This document shows, piece after piece, positions 17,326 to 25,653 of a DNA stretch of 64,000 nt. The DNA is taken from the NCBI GenBank assembly GCA_016704465.1, contig JADJAD010000004.1, forward strand, positions 700,181-764,180, written 5' to 3'. The notes beneath the pieces are model-generated. The model saw nothing but the letters and a program-made list of their open reading frames with translations, was not told the DNA's origin and ran no database searches. The position numbers were made by a program, and so were the translations under genes. Origin of the DNA: Gemmatimonadota bacterium (lineage in GTDB: Bacteria; Gemmatimonadota; Gemmatimonadetes; Gemmatimonadales; Gemmatimonadaceae). Every line of letters starts with the position of its first letter. Position 1 is the stretch's first letter.

Positions 17326-18789
17326 TCAGTTCGAGATACCCCCCACCTGCGGCGACGGCACCTCGCCAAGGGGCGGGGCGAATCCAAAGCCGAACAGCGT
17401 GGGATTCTCCCCGATCACTGCGGCCGCGACCACGCGGAACACATAGTCGTACGTTTCCTGTGGAATGTCGCGGCGGTGCGTGGCCATCAGCGCCCAGAAA
17501 TTCCGCTCGGCCGGGGACTCGGGGAGCGAACGGATCAGCGCGCGCAGGCGCGTCTCTCCCATGTTGTACGAAGCCATCACCAGCAGCCCCGACGCCTGCG
17601 CATCCGTCGTGTAGATGTCTGCGAGGTAGCGCGCGGCGGCGTTCGTCGCCTTGGTCACGTCGTGCCGCTCGTCTGCTGGATCGTACGCCCGCTCCCCCTG
17701 CAGCGCCCCCAGCCGTAACCCATATGCCTCAGCGGTGGGTGGAATGAGCTGCCAGAGCCCCTTGGGGACGCCGAGTCGCGTGGACGGACCGATCGCCCTG
17801 GGGTCGAGCTTGCTCTCCTGCAGGGCGATGTAGAAGAACTCGCGGGGGAGGTGGTGCTGCCGCAGGATGGCCGCCACCTGTGGCCCCAGCTGCTGCCGGG
17901 TCGCCCGTGCGAGGCTGGCCTCGAGGTCTTCGGCATTCCATCGCTTGATGTACCGGCGGACCTCGTCGACGAAACCACGAGGGATCATCGCCTCCGATTC
18001 GCCGAGGCGGTGCACCGTGCGATAGATGAGCTGCACGTCGGCCGGTGTCTGGTCGCTGTAGATGCCGAGCGTCTTGAGCAGGTCGTCGTATTGCGACTCG
18101 AGGCGGGCACGACGTTCGTCGAGCGTGCTGTCCGGACCGGCCGCGGCCGCAAGGCGCCGCATGTCGAGGTCGAGCGCCTTCATGGTGTTGAAGACCGCCC
18201 CGGCGGTGGTGCGCAATGCCCTCACCCGGCGCATCTGCCAGAGCGCGCTGCCGCCGGCGACGACGGCAACGAGGGCGAGGATTCCGATGGCGAGTCGGTG
18301 CCGGCGGATGCGCCGCAGCCAGGTGAACGCGTCGAGGTCGCGGATCTCCTGTGCGGCGGCGCGCATCATCTGCGTATCCGACGACATGTTCTCGGGATCG
18401 TGCGCGCCGAAGATCCGGTCGATGAGGTCCTTGCGGACGACTTCCTTCGTTTCGCCCTTCGGCGTCCCTCTCCGCACGGCCTGCTCCGCGGGCTGTGCTT
18501 CGGGGAGCGTCAGGTGCAAGTCGGGGCCGCCGAGACCGAGACGTACCGTCGTCTGCGGGCCGACTGGGGCGCGTGTGACCCGCTTCCCATCGATCAGCGT
18601 TCCGTTGGTGCTGTCGAGGTCGACGACCTCCCACCCGTTCCCGCTGCGTCGCAGCTCGAGGTGTTCGGCGCTCACCACCGCGTGGTTGACCACCAACCCG
18701 TTCGACTCGGCACGACCGACGCGCACCGTCTCGGAGAAGCGAAGGACCTCGGCGCGGTCCGGGGCGACCACGTGGAGCTCGTGCGGCAT
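17326..18789 (-). CDS. FHA domain - transmembrane - lytic transglycosylase (SLT) fusion
   Basis: A 487-residue protein. Residues 1-110 form an FHA phosphothreonine-binding domain (VRVGRAESNGLVV; VVSAEHLELRR; VVDLDSTNGTLIDGKRV). A linker and one membrane helix (AIGILALVAVVAGGSALW, about 195) follow. The C-terminal part is an SLT/lysozyme-like domain: FFYIALQESKLDPRAIGP with the catalytic Glu near residue 325, then GLWQLIPPTAEAYGLRLG and NAAARYLADIY. The enzyme half should cleave peptidoglycan in the periplasm while FHA reads Ser/Thr-kinase signals in the cytoplasm. The start at 18789 is preceded by GAGGA. It is convergent with the YggL-like gene. Confidence 0.87.
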   Translation of the reverse strand: MPHELHVVAPDRAEVLRFSETVRVGRAESNGLVVNHAVVSAEHLELRRSGNGWEVVDLDSTNGTLIDGKRVTRAPVGPQTTVRLGLGGPDLHLTLPEAQPAEQAVRRGTPKGETKEVVRKDLIDRIFGAHDPENMSSDTQMMRAAAQEIRDLDAFTWLRRIRRHRLAIGILALVAVVAGGSALWQMRRVRALRTTAGAVFNTMKALDLDMRRLAAAAGPDSTLDERRARLESQYDDLLKTLGIYSDQTPADVQLIYRTVHRLGESEAMIPRGFVDEVRRYIKRWNAEDLEASLARATRQQLGPQVAAILRQHHLPREFFYIALQESKLDPRAIGPSTRLGVPKGLWQLIPPTAEAYGLRLGALQGERAYDPADERHDVTKATNAAARYLADIYTTDAQASGLLVMASYNMGETRLRALIRSLPESPAERNFWALMATHRRDIPQETYDYVFRVVAAAVIGENPTLFGFGFAPPLGEVPSPQVGGISN

Positions 18790-19142
18790 GGTTGGTCCTC
18801 GGACGGGGCCGGCGTGCTCCTGCCGGTCGCGATGCGCCGGGACGACGCGGGGGGGGTGACTGAGGGACGGCGAGGAGCAGGCAAGTTGTGGCGGAGATGC
18901 TCGACGACGTGGGGTGGGGAGCATGCCTCCGAATGCGCCGCTAGGCAAGAGCACGAGGCGAACGGCGTCCCTTGTCGTGCTCGTTAGGTTACCGCATCAC
19001 TCGGCGCGCTCGTGCCGCGCAAGGCGGCCGCCTATACGTCGATGCCGCACCCCACGCGCCTCGAATCGAGCGCGATGAACGTCTCGCGAGGCGGCACGCC
19101 AGAGCATACGTTCTTGCGCCCGCAATCTCGGCTCGGACACTA
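18790..19142. other. Intergenic region between divergent genes
   Basis: About 350 bases separate the FHA-SLT gene from the propeller gene. An open frame extends through on the plus strand from 18972 but lacks signal or family similarity before about 19143. I see no convincing promoter or repeat. Confidence 0.35.
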
Positions 19143-20309
19143 GTGAATCAGGCCTGGTGCACCATGCTCCTGCTCGGCGCGATGTCCAGCGCATCGTGCG
19201 TCGAAACTCCGTCGAGTGCGGCGATGGAGCGGCGGCGACTTGTCCCGGACCTTCGAATCGGCGCCGAGGATCGTGGGGCCGCGTACCAGTTTACCGAGAT
19301 CCGACAGGTAGTCGCGTCGGACTCGCTGGTGTTCGTCCTCTCCGCTGAGGTGTCCGATATCAGGGTCTTTGATCGCCGTGGCCAACTCGTACGGACCATC
19401 GGACGGCGCGGCGGGGGACCTGGCGAGTTCGGCGAGGTATCGGCGATCGGGCTCCACGGCGACACGCTATGGACCATCGACAACGGATTGCGTCGGATCT
19501 CGTACTTCGCGACAACAGGAGCGCTCCTGTCCGCGTCACGGCTCCCCGCCCTGTCTGCCGATCTCGGGCGCGCCGACCAGCGCTACTTCGCCTACCCGAT
19601 GGCGGTGCTGCGTGACGGCTCGTTGCTTGGCTTTGGTGGAACGTCTGCCCAGGCGATCGCGACGGGGCAGGTCACCGCTACTCCTCTGCTCCACCTCGCC
19701 AACGCTGCCGCACCGTCGGACACGATCGGATGGGTGCCGATCGTCAATGAACAGATGACCCTGCGCTGGCGCGGTGGAATGATTTATCGGATACAGCCGT
19801 TCTCCGATGCGCCGCTGACCGCCTCTGCACCCGGAGCCGGCATGTTGTTCATCGCCCAACGATTCGCCCACAACGGGGTGGGGGCTCCGGCCGTGCGCAT
19901 CATCGCGCTGCGCGTGAATGGCGACACGGCCTGGACGCGGCAACTGCCGTACGTGCCGCGCCGACTGGATGCGCACCTCGTGGACAGCGTTCGTTCGAGT
20001 CTCGTGCGTGCGATGTCACAGCGCATTGGCGCCGCCGACGTCGAACGGGCACTCTTCGTCCCCGAGTTTGCCACGCCCATCAGCGCGATCCTGGCAGGTG
20101 AGGATGGCACGCTCTGGATCGCATGGGAGGGCACTGGCGATGCCACCCGATTCACGGTGCTCGGCGCGGACGGCGTTCCGGTTGCCGAAGTCACGGCGCC
20201 GGCCGAGACGCGGCTTCGCTCTGTCGGCCACGGAATCGCCTGGGGTGAGGCCCTCGACGAGAACGATGTACCGAGCCTCGTGCGCTTTCAGGTCATCGCA
20301 GGCCAGTAG
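19143..20309 (+). CDS. Exported 6-bladed beta-propeller protein (hypothetical)
   Basis: About 388 residues. After a short hydrophobic N-terminus with a possible lipobox (LLLGAMSSASC) come propeller-like repeats: DIRVFDRRGQLVRTIGRRGG followed by GPGEF, typical of NHL/6-bladed propeller proteins of this lineage, then GDTLWTIDNGLRRISYF and DGTLWIAWEG. No catalytic residues are evident; such proteins usually bind ligands or partners outside the cytoplasm. The start is uncertain: GTG 19143 or ATG 19164 would place the hydrophobic stretch at the N-terminus, although basic residues expected before it are missing. The stop is certain. Confidence 0.7.
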   Translation: MNQAWCTMLLLGAMSSASCVETPSSAAMERRRLVPDLRIGAEDRGAAYQFTEIRQVVASDSLVFVLSAEVSDIRVFDRRGQLVRTIGRRGGGPGEFGEVSAIGLHGDTLWTIDNGLRRISYFATTGALLSASRLPALSADLGRADQRYFAYPMAVLRDGSLLGFGGTSAQAIATGQVTATPLLHLANAAAPSDTIGWVPIVNEQMTLRWRGGMIYRIQPFSDAPLTASAPGAGMLFIAQRFAHNGVGAPAVRIIALRVNGDTAWTRQLPYVPRRLDAHLVDSVRSSLVRAMSQRIGAADVERALFVPEFATPISAILAGEDGTLWIAWEGTGDATRFTVLGADGVPVAEVTAPAETRLRSVGHGIAWGEALDENDVPSLVRFQVIAGQ

Positions 20310-20646
20310 GATCGCGCGACGTCGGACCTCGGCCCGCTGGCGAAATTGCGTGAGACACCAGCTTCGCGGTGTGGGTCTGTACGACTCGCGATGTGGCGTT
20401 CAATCGCGGCGCCCTTGGTCTTGACGATTCCGAGTCGGCTCTCGCGTTGGTGGAGATCCATCTCTCTCGTGCGCCTGCGGCTGTCCCCGCGGCCGACGTG
20501 ATGTTTCCTGCGGCGCGACCGCCGCAATTGCTGCACGACCAACGACTAGCACCTGGCAATCGAGCTGTATGTCCCCTAGGGCAACAAACGACTGGGGTTC
20601 GCGAGCCGGCCTTCCGCGTCGCTCGACCAACGAGAAAGGGAAAGAA
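20310..20646. other. Intergenic region, no gene seen
   Basis: About 337 bases with only composition-driven open frames. The last 20 bases before 20647 are purine-rich (GAGAAAGGGAAAGAA) and look like the ribosome site of the next gene. No promoter is confidently recognised. Confidence 0.4.
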
Positions 20647-21207
20647 ATGATCGATCGTTACCGCACCGCCTCGTAGTTCGCGACGCTCGCCAGCCTGACC
20701 TTGATCGCCGCCTGTGAGCGTGCCGAGCAGCAGCCCGCGGCGGAGGTTGTGTCCGCCCCTCTCGAGCATGCTGCCGAAGCGCCAGCTACCGACTCGGCCA
20801 GGCAGGCGTCGCCTGACGAGCACTCGGGTGATGAGGAAGGAGATGAGGGAGCGGAGGAGTCACGAACCCAGCTGCAGCTCAACGACCGGTATGACGTCGT
20901 GCGTCGCGGCGCCAGACTCGTCCTGGCGTATGACTCGGTCGCCGAAGCCTTCGTCGGAACGGTCGAGAACACAACGACTCGGGTGCTCTCGCGGGTGCGG
21001 GTGAAAGTGCACCTCTCGAACGGCCAGGAGCTGGGGCCAACGCCGGCGGGGCGGCTCGCGCCGGGTGAGCGCCGCGAAATCAGGCTCGCCGCAGCGTCGC
21101 GCAACTTCGACGGATGGACCGCCCACGCGGAGGTCCGCGAGGGGGAGCATGGTGGCAACGAGGAATCGCGGCCTCGCCCCACTAACCAGGGGACACCCCA
21201 CAAGTAG
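20647..21207 (+). pseudogene. Lipoprotein with FxLYD-like domain, amber stop inside the signal peptide
   Basis: ATG 20647 follows a strong AAGGGAAAG site and opens a lipoprotein signal peptide: MIDRYRTAS, then TAG at 20674-20676, then FATLASLTLIAAC in the same frame, with Cys as the lipidation site. The remaining ~165 residues are intact: an acidic, low-complexity linker and a C-terminal beta-rich domain (FVGTVENTTTRVLSRVRVKV; GRLAPGERREIRL) like FxLYD domains. Without read-through or correction only a start at TTG 20701, lacking a signal peptide, would be made. A single base change to a sense codon gives a perfectly ordinary lipoprotein, so this is a recent nonsense mutation or a sequence error. 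Confidence 0.7.
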
Positions 21208-21325
21208 CCGACGGCCCCCTGGCCGGCACAGAACGCCGGCGCACCGGCGACTACCTGTGAGATGACCCCACCTCACTGCGCCCAACCATGGTGTTGCAGT
21301 CGATTCGCGGGCGCGACGCATGCGT

Positions 21326-21559
21326 TCAGTGCTTGCGGACTCGCACGCGCCACAACTCCGGGCCATTCTCGAGATAGTCGAAGCTGAACGACGCCTCGCC
21401 TCGGGTCGCACGCAGGGTGTAGTACATGCACTTGGGGTCGTGATCGACGGTCAGCTCAAGCACGTCGCTGGTCGCCAGCCCGTCGTAGGCACCCATGATG
21501 CGCTCAAAACGGTCCTTCGGCTCGACCGGCCTGATGTCGAGCGAGCGAGTGGTACTCAT
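21326..21559 (-). CDS. DUF2249 domain protein (last gene of Fe-S/NO operon)
   Basis: A 77-residue single-domain protein. MSTTRSLDIRPVEPKDRFER opens with the D-x-R motif of DUF2249, and the fold continues to the ELWRVRVRKH ending that parallels the other short copy at 22299. DUF2249 domains are known beside ScdA/RIC, hemerythrin and denitrification genes; biochemical function is not established. Its ATG overlaps the preceding stop as ATGA, so it is translationally coupled and ends the operon that begins at 26282. Confidence 0.8.
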   Translation of the reverse strand: MSTTRSLDIRPVEPKDRFERIMGAYDGLATSDVLELTVDHDPKCMYYTLRATRGEASFSFDYLENGPELWRVRVRKH

Positions 21560-22299
21560 GCCGCGTCTCCAGACGTTACAGGTTGTTCGAGGGTCACCAG
21601 CGTGTTGTCCGAGGCGTGACTGCCGCACCCGAAGCCACGTGGCCGACCAAGCCAGCGGTCCCAGAGTACGTGATAGCTGGGCGAGCTCGGCGCGAGGATC
21701 ACCGTGCCGGCATAGCCAGCGAGGGCAAGGCGTGCCATCAACTCGCCAATGCCGCGGCCCTCATGCAACGTGCTCTCGGGACCACCACCGGCCACACGTA
21801 CCTGGCAGAGCGCATCGCCACATGCGTCGAGCAGGGCCGCGGCCTGGGCGCCGAGTTTCGCTTCTGCGGGTGCCGCGTCCCAGGCCACCGCGCAGCCCGC
21901 GCGCGAAATATCCTGCGCGTCGCGAACGGCATCAGCTCCGCGCACGACCACTGCCACCGCGACCTCGACCGCCCGGAGGCGCTCCGCCCGCGCCAGCCGT
22001 GCAGCGAGCGTACCGGGCACGTCCACGAGGGTTGGGGCCCCCAAGATGCCTGAGAGTGTGCCCACCGCTGCTTCGTCCTCCTTGCCGAGATCGCGGTAAG
22101 CGCTGATGGCCACGTGTGACGCCGAGATCGTGTCCACCACCGCCGCGAGCGCACGCGCCTCCGATGTCAGGGCAGCGGTGACACCGTGCCCGTCGCCGGC
22201 ACACAACTCGAGCACCGTGAGGCCGTGACGCGTTGCGCCCGCGATCAAGTCCTCCAGCGACGCACGCGGCGCCACCACCGACGACAAGCCGGTGCGCAT
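21556..22299 (-). CDS. Hypothetical protein, possibly sugar-isomerase/AP-endonuclease-like TIM barrel
   Basis: About 247 residues. The opening ASLEDLIAGATRHGLTVLELCAG and the late GYAGTVILAPSS resemble first and last strands of xylose-isomerase-like (AP endonuclease 2 family) barrels, and the segment between is helix/strand alternating. The metal ligands are not clear and the ending (GFGCGSHASDN) is unusual, so activity is doubtful. The start overlaps the previous stop as TGATG; a GTG one codon earlier is possible. It lies between two DUF2249 genes in a fully overlapping operon, which implies a linked function. Family confidence is low, gene confidence high. Confidence 0.6.
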   Translation of the reverse strand: MRTGLSSVVAPRASLEDLIAGATRHGLTVLELCAGDGHGVTAALTSEARALAAVVDTISASHVAISAYRDLGKEDEAAVGTLSGILGAPTLVDVPGTLAARLARAERLRAVEVAVAVVVRGADAVRDAQDISRAGCAVAWDAAPAEAKLGAQAAALLDACGDALCQVRVAGGGPESTLHEGRGIGELMARLALAGYAGTVILAPSSPSYHVLWDRWLGRPRGFGCGSHASDNTLVTLEQPVTSGDAA

Positions 22300-22535
22300 C
22301 ACGCCGCGCTCTTCCCGATCGCGACACGCCAGACTGCGGGACCCTGCTCGAGATACTCCCAGGTGAACTCTCCGGCGTGCTCGGCCTCGAACTGGTAGCG
22401 GAGCGGCATGGGGTCGTGATCGTTCAACAGCACGAACGACTCGCCCTGTGCCAACGCGGCGAAGGTCTGGAAGATGGTGGGGTGCTTCTCGCGAGGCGGA
22501 ATCACCCGGACATCGAGGGTACGTACATTAGACAT
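22299..22535 (-). CDS. DUF2249 domain protein
   Basis: A 78-residue protein: RTLDVRVIPPREKHPTIFQTF, then SFVLLNDHDPMPLRYQFEAE and WEYLEQGPAVWRVAIGK. The DHDP...L..QF pattern and closing W-x-V are DUF2249 hallmarks, where the conserved His/Asp could bind metal or haem (inference). AAGGA lies upstream of the ATG at 22535. The start overlaps the end of the upstream gene by 8 bases and the stop overlaps the next start. Confidence 0.85.
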   Translation of the reverse strand: MSNVRTLDVRVIPPREKHPTIFQTFAALAQGESFVLLNDHDPMPLRYQFEAEHAGEFTWEYLEQGPAVWRVAIGKSAA

Positions 22536-23067
22536 GATCGTGTCCTTCCTGGTTTAGTGAAGTGGTGACGGCGGCGTCTGCTGCGCGCCGAATGACGACA
22601 TGTACGCGATCCGGTGCGATCTCGCGGATCTCGTACGTGAAGCCCCGCTCCGTGAGCCTGGGGAGCAGGAACTGCGGCACCCGCACGTTGACTTGGACGA
22701 GCGTGCCGTGTTGTGGCAGCGACTCGAGCGCCGCCAGGGTGTGAGCCAGCGGTTCTGGTGGATCCATGTCACGCACGTCGAGCACCACGACGTCGGCGTA
22801 GAACCAGACGCGCCAGTCGTCAGCGGCAAGCTCCTCGGTGTGATGCAGGAATCCCTGCTTGCCCAGCACGCGGTAGAGCGGTGCCGGCTCGAAGATCGCC
22901 CGCACCACGAGGGTGCCGCCGTCCGGCAACTCGGCGCGCGCCGCCATGATGCGCTGGAACGGCTCGCGTCCCGCCCGAAGGTCTTCGCGCACATCAGCTT
23001 CGACGATGAGCGCCGGGTCTACCACCTGCAGCGCGAGGGGAAACGAATCCACCAGCGGGCTTACCAT
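22528..23067 (-). CDS. Protein with two tandem DUF2249-like domains
   Basis: A 179-residue protein starting MVSPLVDSFPLALQVVD, with CGGAGGACGC before the ATG at 23067. The first half (EPFQRIMAARAELPDGGTLV; LYRVLGKQGF; DDWRVWFYAD) and second half (VVLDVRDMDPPEPLAHTLAA; LPRLTERGFTYEI) each follow the DUF2249 plan of D-R-helix-strand-helix-strand. Three DUF2249 genes in one operon is unusual. It overlaps both neighbours by 7-8 bases. Confidence 0.75.
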   Translation of the reverse strand: MVSPLVDSFPLALQVVDPALIVEADVREDLRAGREPFQRIMAARAELPDGGTLVVRAIFEPAPLYRVLGKQGFLHHTEELAADDWRVWFYADVVVLDVRDMDPPEPLAHTLAALESLPQHGTLVQVNVRVPQFLLPRLTERGFTYEIREIAPDRVHVVIRRAADAAVTTSLNQEGHDHV

Positions 23068-23357
23068 GCGTCCTCCGTGATCATGCCGGGATGCCAGGAC
23101 GGATCCCAGACGAGGTTGGTCTCGACGTCGCTGACGCCGGGGACGAGCGAGAGCGCGCGCACGATCCCGTTCGTGATGTGCTCCTGCATCGGGCACCCGC
23201 GCGTCGTGAGCGTAAACGTCACCTTGGCGATGTCCTCGTGCATCTCGACGTCGTACACGAGCCCTATGGTGACGATGTCGAGTCCGATTTCCGGATCGAT
23301 CACCGTGCGGAGCGCATCACGCAGCAGCGCCTCCGACGGCGGCGGCGTTGTACTCAA
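23061..23357 (-). CDS. MIP18/DUF59 family Fe-S assembly protein (SufT/PaaD-like)
   Basis: A 98-residue MIP18-family protein: LRTVIDPEIGLDIVTIGLVYDV is the DPE...GLVY signature, followed by KVTFTLTTRGCPMQEHI with the conserved reactive Cys. Family members (SufT, PaaD, CIA2) help deliver or mature Fe-S clusters. The start is TTG 23357 with GGAGGA six bases upstream, and it overlaps the previous stop as TTGA. Co-transcription with an Mrp ATPase fits an Fe-S carrier role. Confidence 0.88.
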   Translation of the reverse strand: MSTTPPPSEALLRDALRTVIDPEIGLDIVTIGLVYDVEMHEDIAKVTFTLTTRGCPMQEHITNGIVRALSLVPGVSDVETNLVWDPSWHPGMITEDAW

Positions 23358-24583
23358 GGTCTCCTCCGTGCAATGGCTGTCATCTGAACCGCCTCGACCA
23401 GGACGCCCAGCGCGAACACGGCCGCGCCGACCCGGACGCCGGCAAGCGAACCTGCGCCAACCGATGCCGCGAGGACCACGGCACCCAGGGTGAGGGATGC
23501 TACGGCCACCGTCGCGATGCGAGGCGAGTACAGGTCACCCACGCGCGGCAGCGTCCGCGTGCCGGCCAGCGGACCGAAGTGACGGTTCCACACCAGGAAC
23601 GGAACGATCTTGTAGTAGTGCGCGGCCACGAACAGCGTGCAGGCCATCAGCGCCACCATCACGTAGGCCACGCGCACGTGGAGCGACGCCACGCCTGACA
23701 CAGCCAGGGCGCCGAGCGGGATCGCGACCGCCAGCAGTCCGAGCGCCATGGCCGCGAGCCGGAGTCCGGGGTCGAGGGCCGGTCGGTGGCGTCGGCGATA
23801 GAACTCCCGCGCCTGCATCAAGTACGCGACCAGGCCGGCGGCCAGGCAGAGCGCCGGCACCTCGCGCCCGATGATCGGCAGGTGGTGAAAGACCACCAGC
23901 ATTCCGGCGCCCGTGGCGAGCAGCGCCACGGCGTAGCTGGCGAAGTGGGTGCGTCCGCCGTGGCTCAACAGGAACATCGGAAGCAGCCGGTGCGACACCC
24001 CAATGATCACGAGCAGGACCCACCCGAACAGTGCGACATGGAGATGCGTGCCAAGTGCCAGCTGACGTACGCCACCCATGAACCCGGTGCGCAGGTTTAC
24101 GCCGAGCGCGGTCCCAAGGACGAACGTGACCCCGAGGAAGACCAAGGCGGCACAAATGGCCCACCAGGTGAGGTCCCGACGCTCGGCCCGTCGTAGCGTG
24201 ATGCCGAGATTCACCAGGAAGATCAGAATCGCCACGCCCAGCGTCGTGGCGCCGACCATGAGCAGGATGTTGTGTGCCCGGTACATGCCGGTCACCAGCA
24301 GGACGACACCGGACACGTACAAGGCGAAGGTCACGTGGGCTGCCCGCTCAGAGGCGATCGACTCCCCGAGTGCGACCGGCAGGAACTGGTACAGCGCTCC
24401 CATGATCGAGGTGGTGAGCCACCCCAACGTGAAGAGATGAGTGATGCCGACCACCACGGGAGCCGGATACGCCCCCGTCGCCAGTGCAGGCGCGACCCGA
24501 TAGACGCCGAACGCTCCCGCGAGCAGGAACACGAGCGCCGCGATGAAGTGCTCGCCGGGCAGGCGGAGCGGCGGGGCGTTCAC
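23354..24583 (-). CDS. Polytopic membrane protein resembling haem-copper oxidase subunit I
   Basis: A 409-residue protein with about twelve hydrophobic helices and several intramembrane His: GEHFIAALVF, GITHLFTLGW, RAHNILLMVG, GTHLHVALFGW, GVSHRLLPMF, VFHHLPI and HYYKIVPFLVWN. The spacing recalls stripped-down cytochrome oxidase/NO-reductase subunit I relatives, in which His pairs bind haem, but I cannot assign all ligands. No partner subunit or CxxCH protein is adjacent in this operon. The start is GTG 24583, overlapping the mrp stop as GTGA. It may be a haem sensor, an electron-transfer protein or an NO-related membrane protein; function is not established. Confidence 0.7.
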   Translation of the reverse strand: MNAPPLRLPGEHFIAALVFLLAGAFGVYRVAPALATGAYPAPVVVGITHLFTLGWLTTSIMGALYQFLPVALGESIASERAAHVTFALYVSGVVLLVTGMYRAHNILLMVGATTLGVAILIFLVNLGITLRRAERRDLTWWAICAALVFLGVTFVLGTALGVNLRTGFMGGVRQLALGTHLHVALFGWVLLVIIGVSHRLLPMFLLSHGGRTHFASYAVALLATGAGMLVVFHHLPIIGREVPALCLAAGLVAYLMQAREFYRRRHRPALDPGLRLAAMALGLLAVAIPLGALAVSGVASLHVRVAYVMVALMACTLFVAAHYYKIVPFLVWNRHFGPLAGTRTLPRVGDLYSPRIATVAVASLTLGAVVLAASVGAGSLAGVRVGAAVFALGVLVEAVQMTAIARRRP

Positions 24584-25653
24584 GCAGCGCCTTCCGTCCG
24601 TACTGCGTCGAGTTGCAGCGCGCGACGAACCTGGTCGGCAATCGAGCGCATCACGATCGCAACCTCCGACTCTGGCACAGCGACCATGGCGGGGGCACCT
24701 CGATCGGCGTCGCCCACCATGCCGTCCTCGAAGGGCAGTTGGCCGAGCAGGGGGACGCCGGCGTCGTTCGCCAGCGTCGCGCCGCCACCGCTCCCGAATG
24801 GGTGCCACTGGTGACCATGCGGGCCGGTGGCGTAGCTCATGTTCTCCACCACGCCCAGGACGGGCACGCGGAGCGTCGTGAACATCGCGACCGCCTTCGC
24901 CGCCTCGAGCGAGGCGAGGCGCTGCGGCGTGGTCACCACGATCGCGCCGTCGACGACCACGGACTGCGCCAGGGAGAGCGGCACGTCGCCGGTTCCCGGC
25001 GGCAGGTCGACCACCAGCACGTCGACGTCGGGCCAGACCACGCCACGCGAGAACTGGGTCACGGCCTTGCCGACCATCGGGCCGCGCCACACTGCGGGCG
25101 ATTTCTCGCCGAGGAAGAACCCGAACGACACGACCGACAGGCCGTAGGCCTCGAGCGGCAGAATCTGCTTGTGGTCGTTCATCCGGGCACGCTTGGCGCC
25201 GTCCTCGAGACCCAGCAGGACCGGCACCGATGGCCCGTAGATGTCGGCGTCGAGCACGCCGACGCGCAGGCCCGTCAGCTGCAGGGCAAGCGCCAGGTTC
25301 ACGGCCACCGTGCTCTTGCCGACGCCCCCCTTGCCTGCGCCCACGGCGATGATCCGACGCGCCCCGGCCAGTCGCGCCTGTCCACTCCACGGATCGCGCT
25401 CCGCCGGCTTTCGTTCAGGTGTCAGCAGCTGCACCTCGCTCCGGATTGCGCCCGCACGCTCGAGACGTGCGCGCACGGCCTCCCGGAGCAGGGCCGGCAC
25501 CTCCTCGCGTTCGGTGGAGACGGTGAGGGACACATGGACGCGGTCGTTGCGCACCGCAACCGATCGGACCATGCCCAATGACACGATGTCGCGCCGAAGG
25601 CCGGGGTACGAAACTTCGCGGAGCGCCGCACGGACGTCGGCCTCGGTGATCAT
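24580..25653 (-). CDS. mrp: Mrp/NBP35-family P-loop ATPase lacking the Fe-S cysteines
   Basis: A 357-residue protein with an N-terminal DUF59 domain (about 1-80) and a deviant Walker A GKGGVGKSTVAVN at about 108-120, then DADIYGPSVP and VVDLPPGTGDVPLSL. Standard Mrp/ApbC proteins end with a CxxC that bridges a 4Fe-4S cluster in the dimer (ENMSY..CPHCG). Here the same place reads ENMSYATGPHGHQWHPFG, so both Cys are Gly, and the whole protein contains no Cys. ATPase function should be intact, but cluster carriage as known for Mrp should not. The ATG overlaps the regulator stop (ATGA). Confidence 0.9.
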   Translation of the reverse strand: MITEADVRAALREVSYPGLRRDIVSLGMVRSVAVRNDRVHVSLTVSTEREEVPALLREAVRARLERAGAIRSEVQLLTPERKPAERDPWSGQARLAGARRIIAVGAGKGGVGKSTVAVNLALALQLTGLRVGVLDADIYGPSVPVLLGLEDGAKRARMNDHKQILPLEAYGLSVVSFGFFLGEKSPAVWRGPMVGKAVTQFSRGVVWPDVDVLVVDLPPGTGDVPLSLAQSVVVDGAIVVTTPQRLASLEAAKAVAMFTTLRVPVLGVVENMSYATGPHGHQWHPFGSGGGATLANDAGVPLLGQLPFEDGMVGDADRGAPAMVAVPESEVAIVMRSIADQVRRALQLDAVRTEGAA

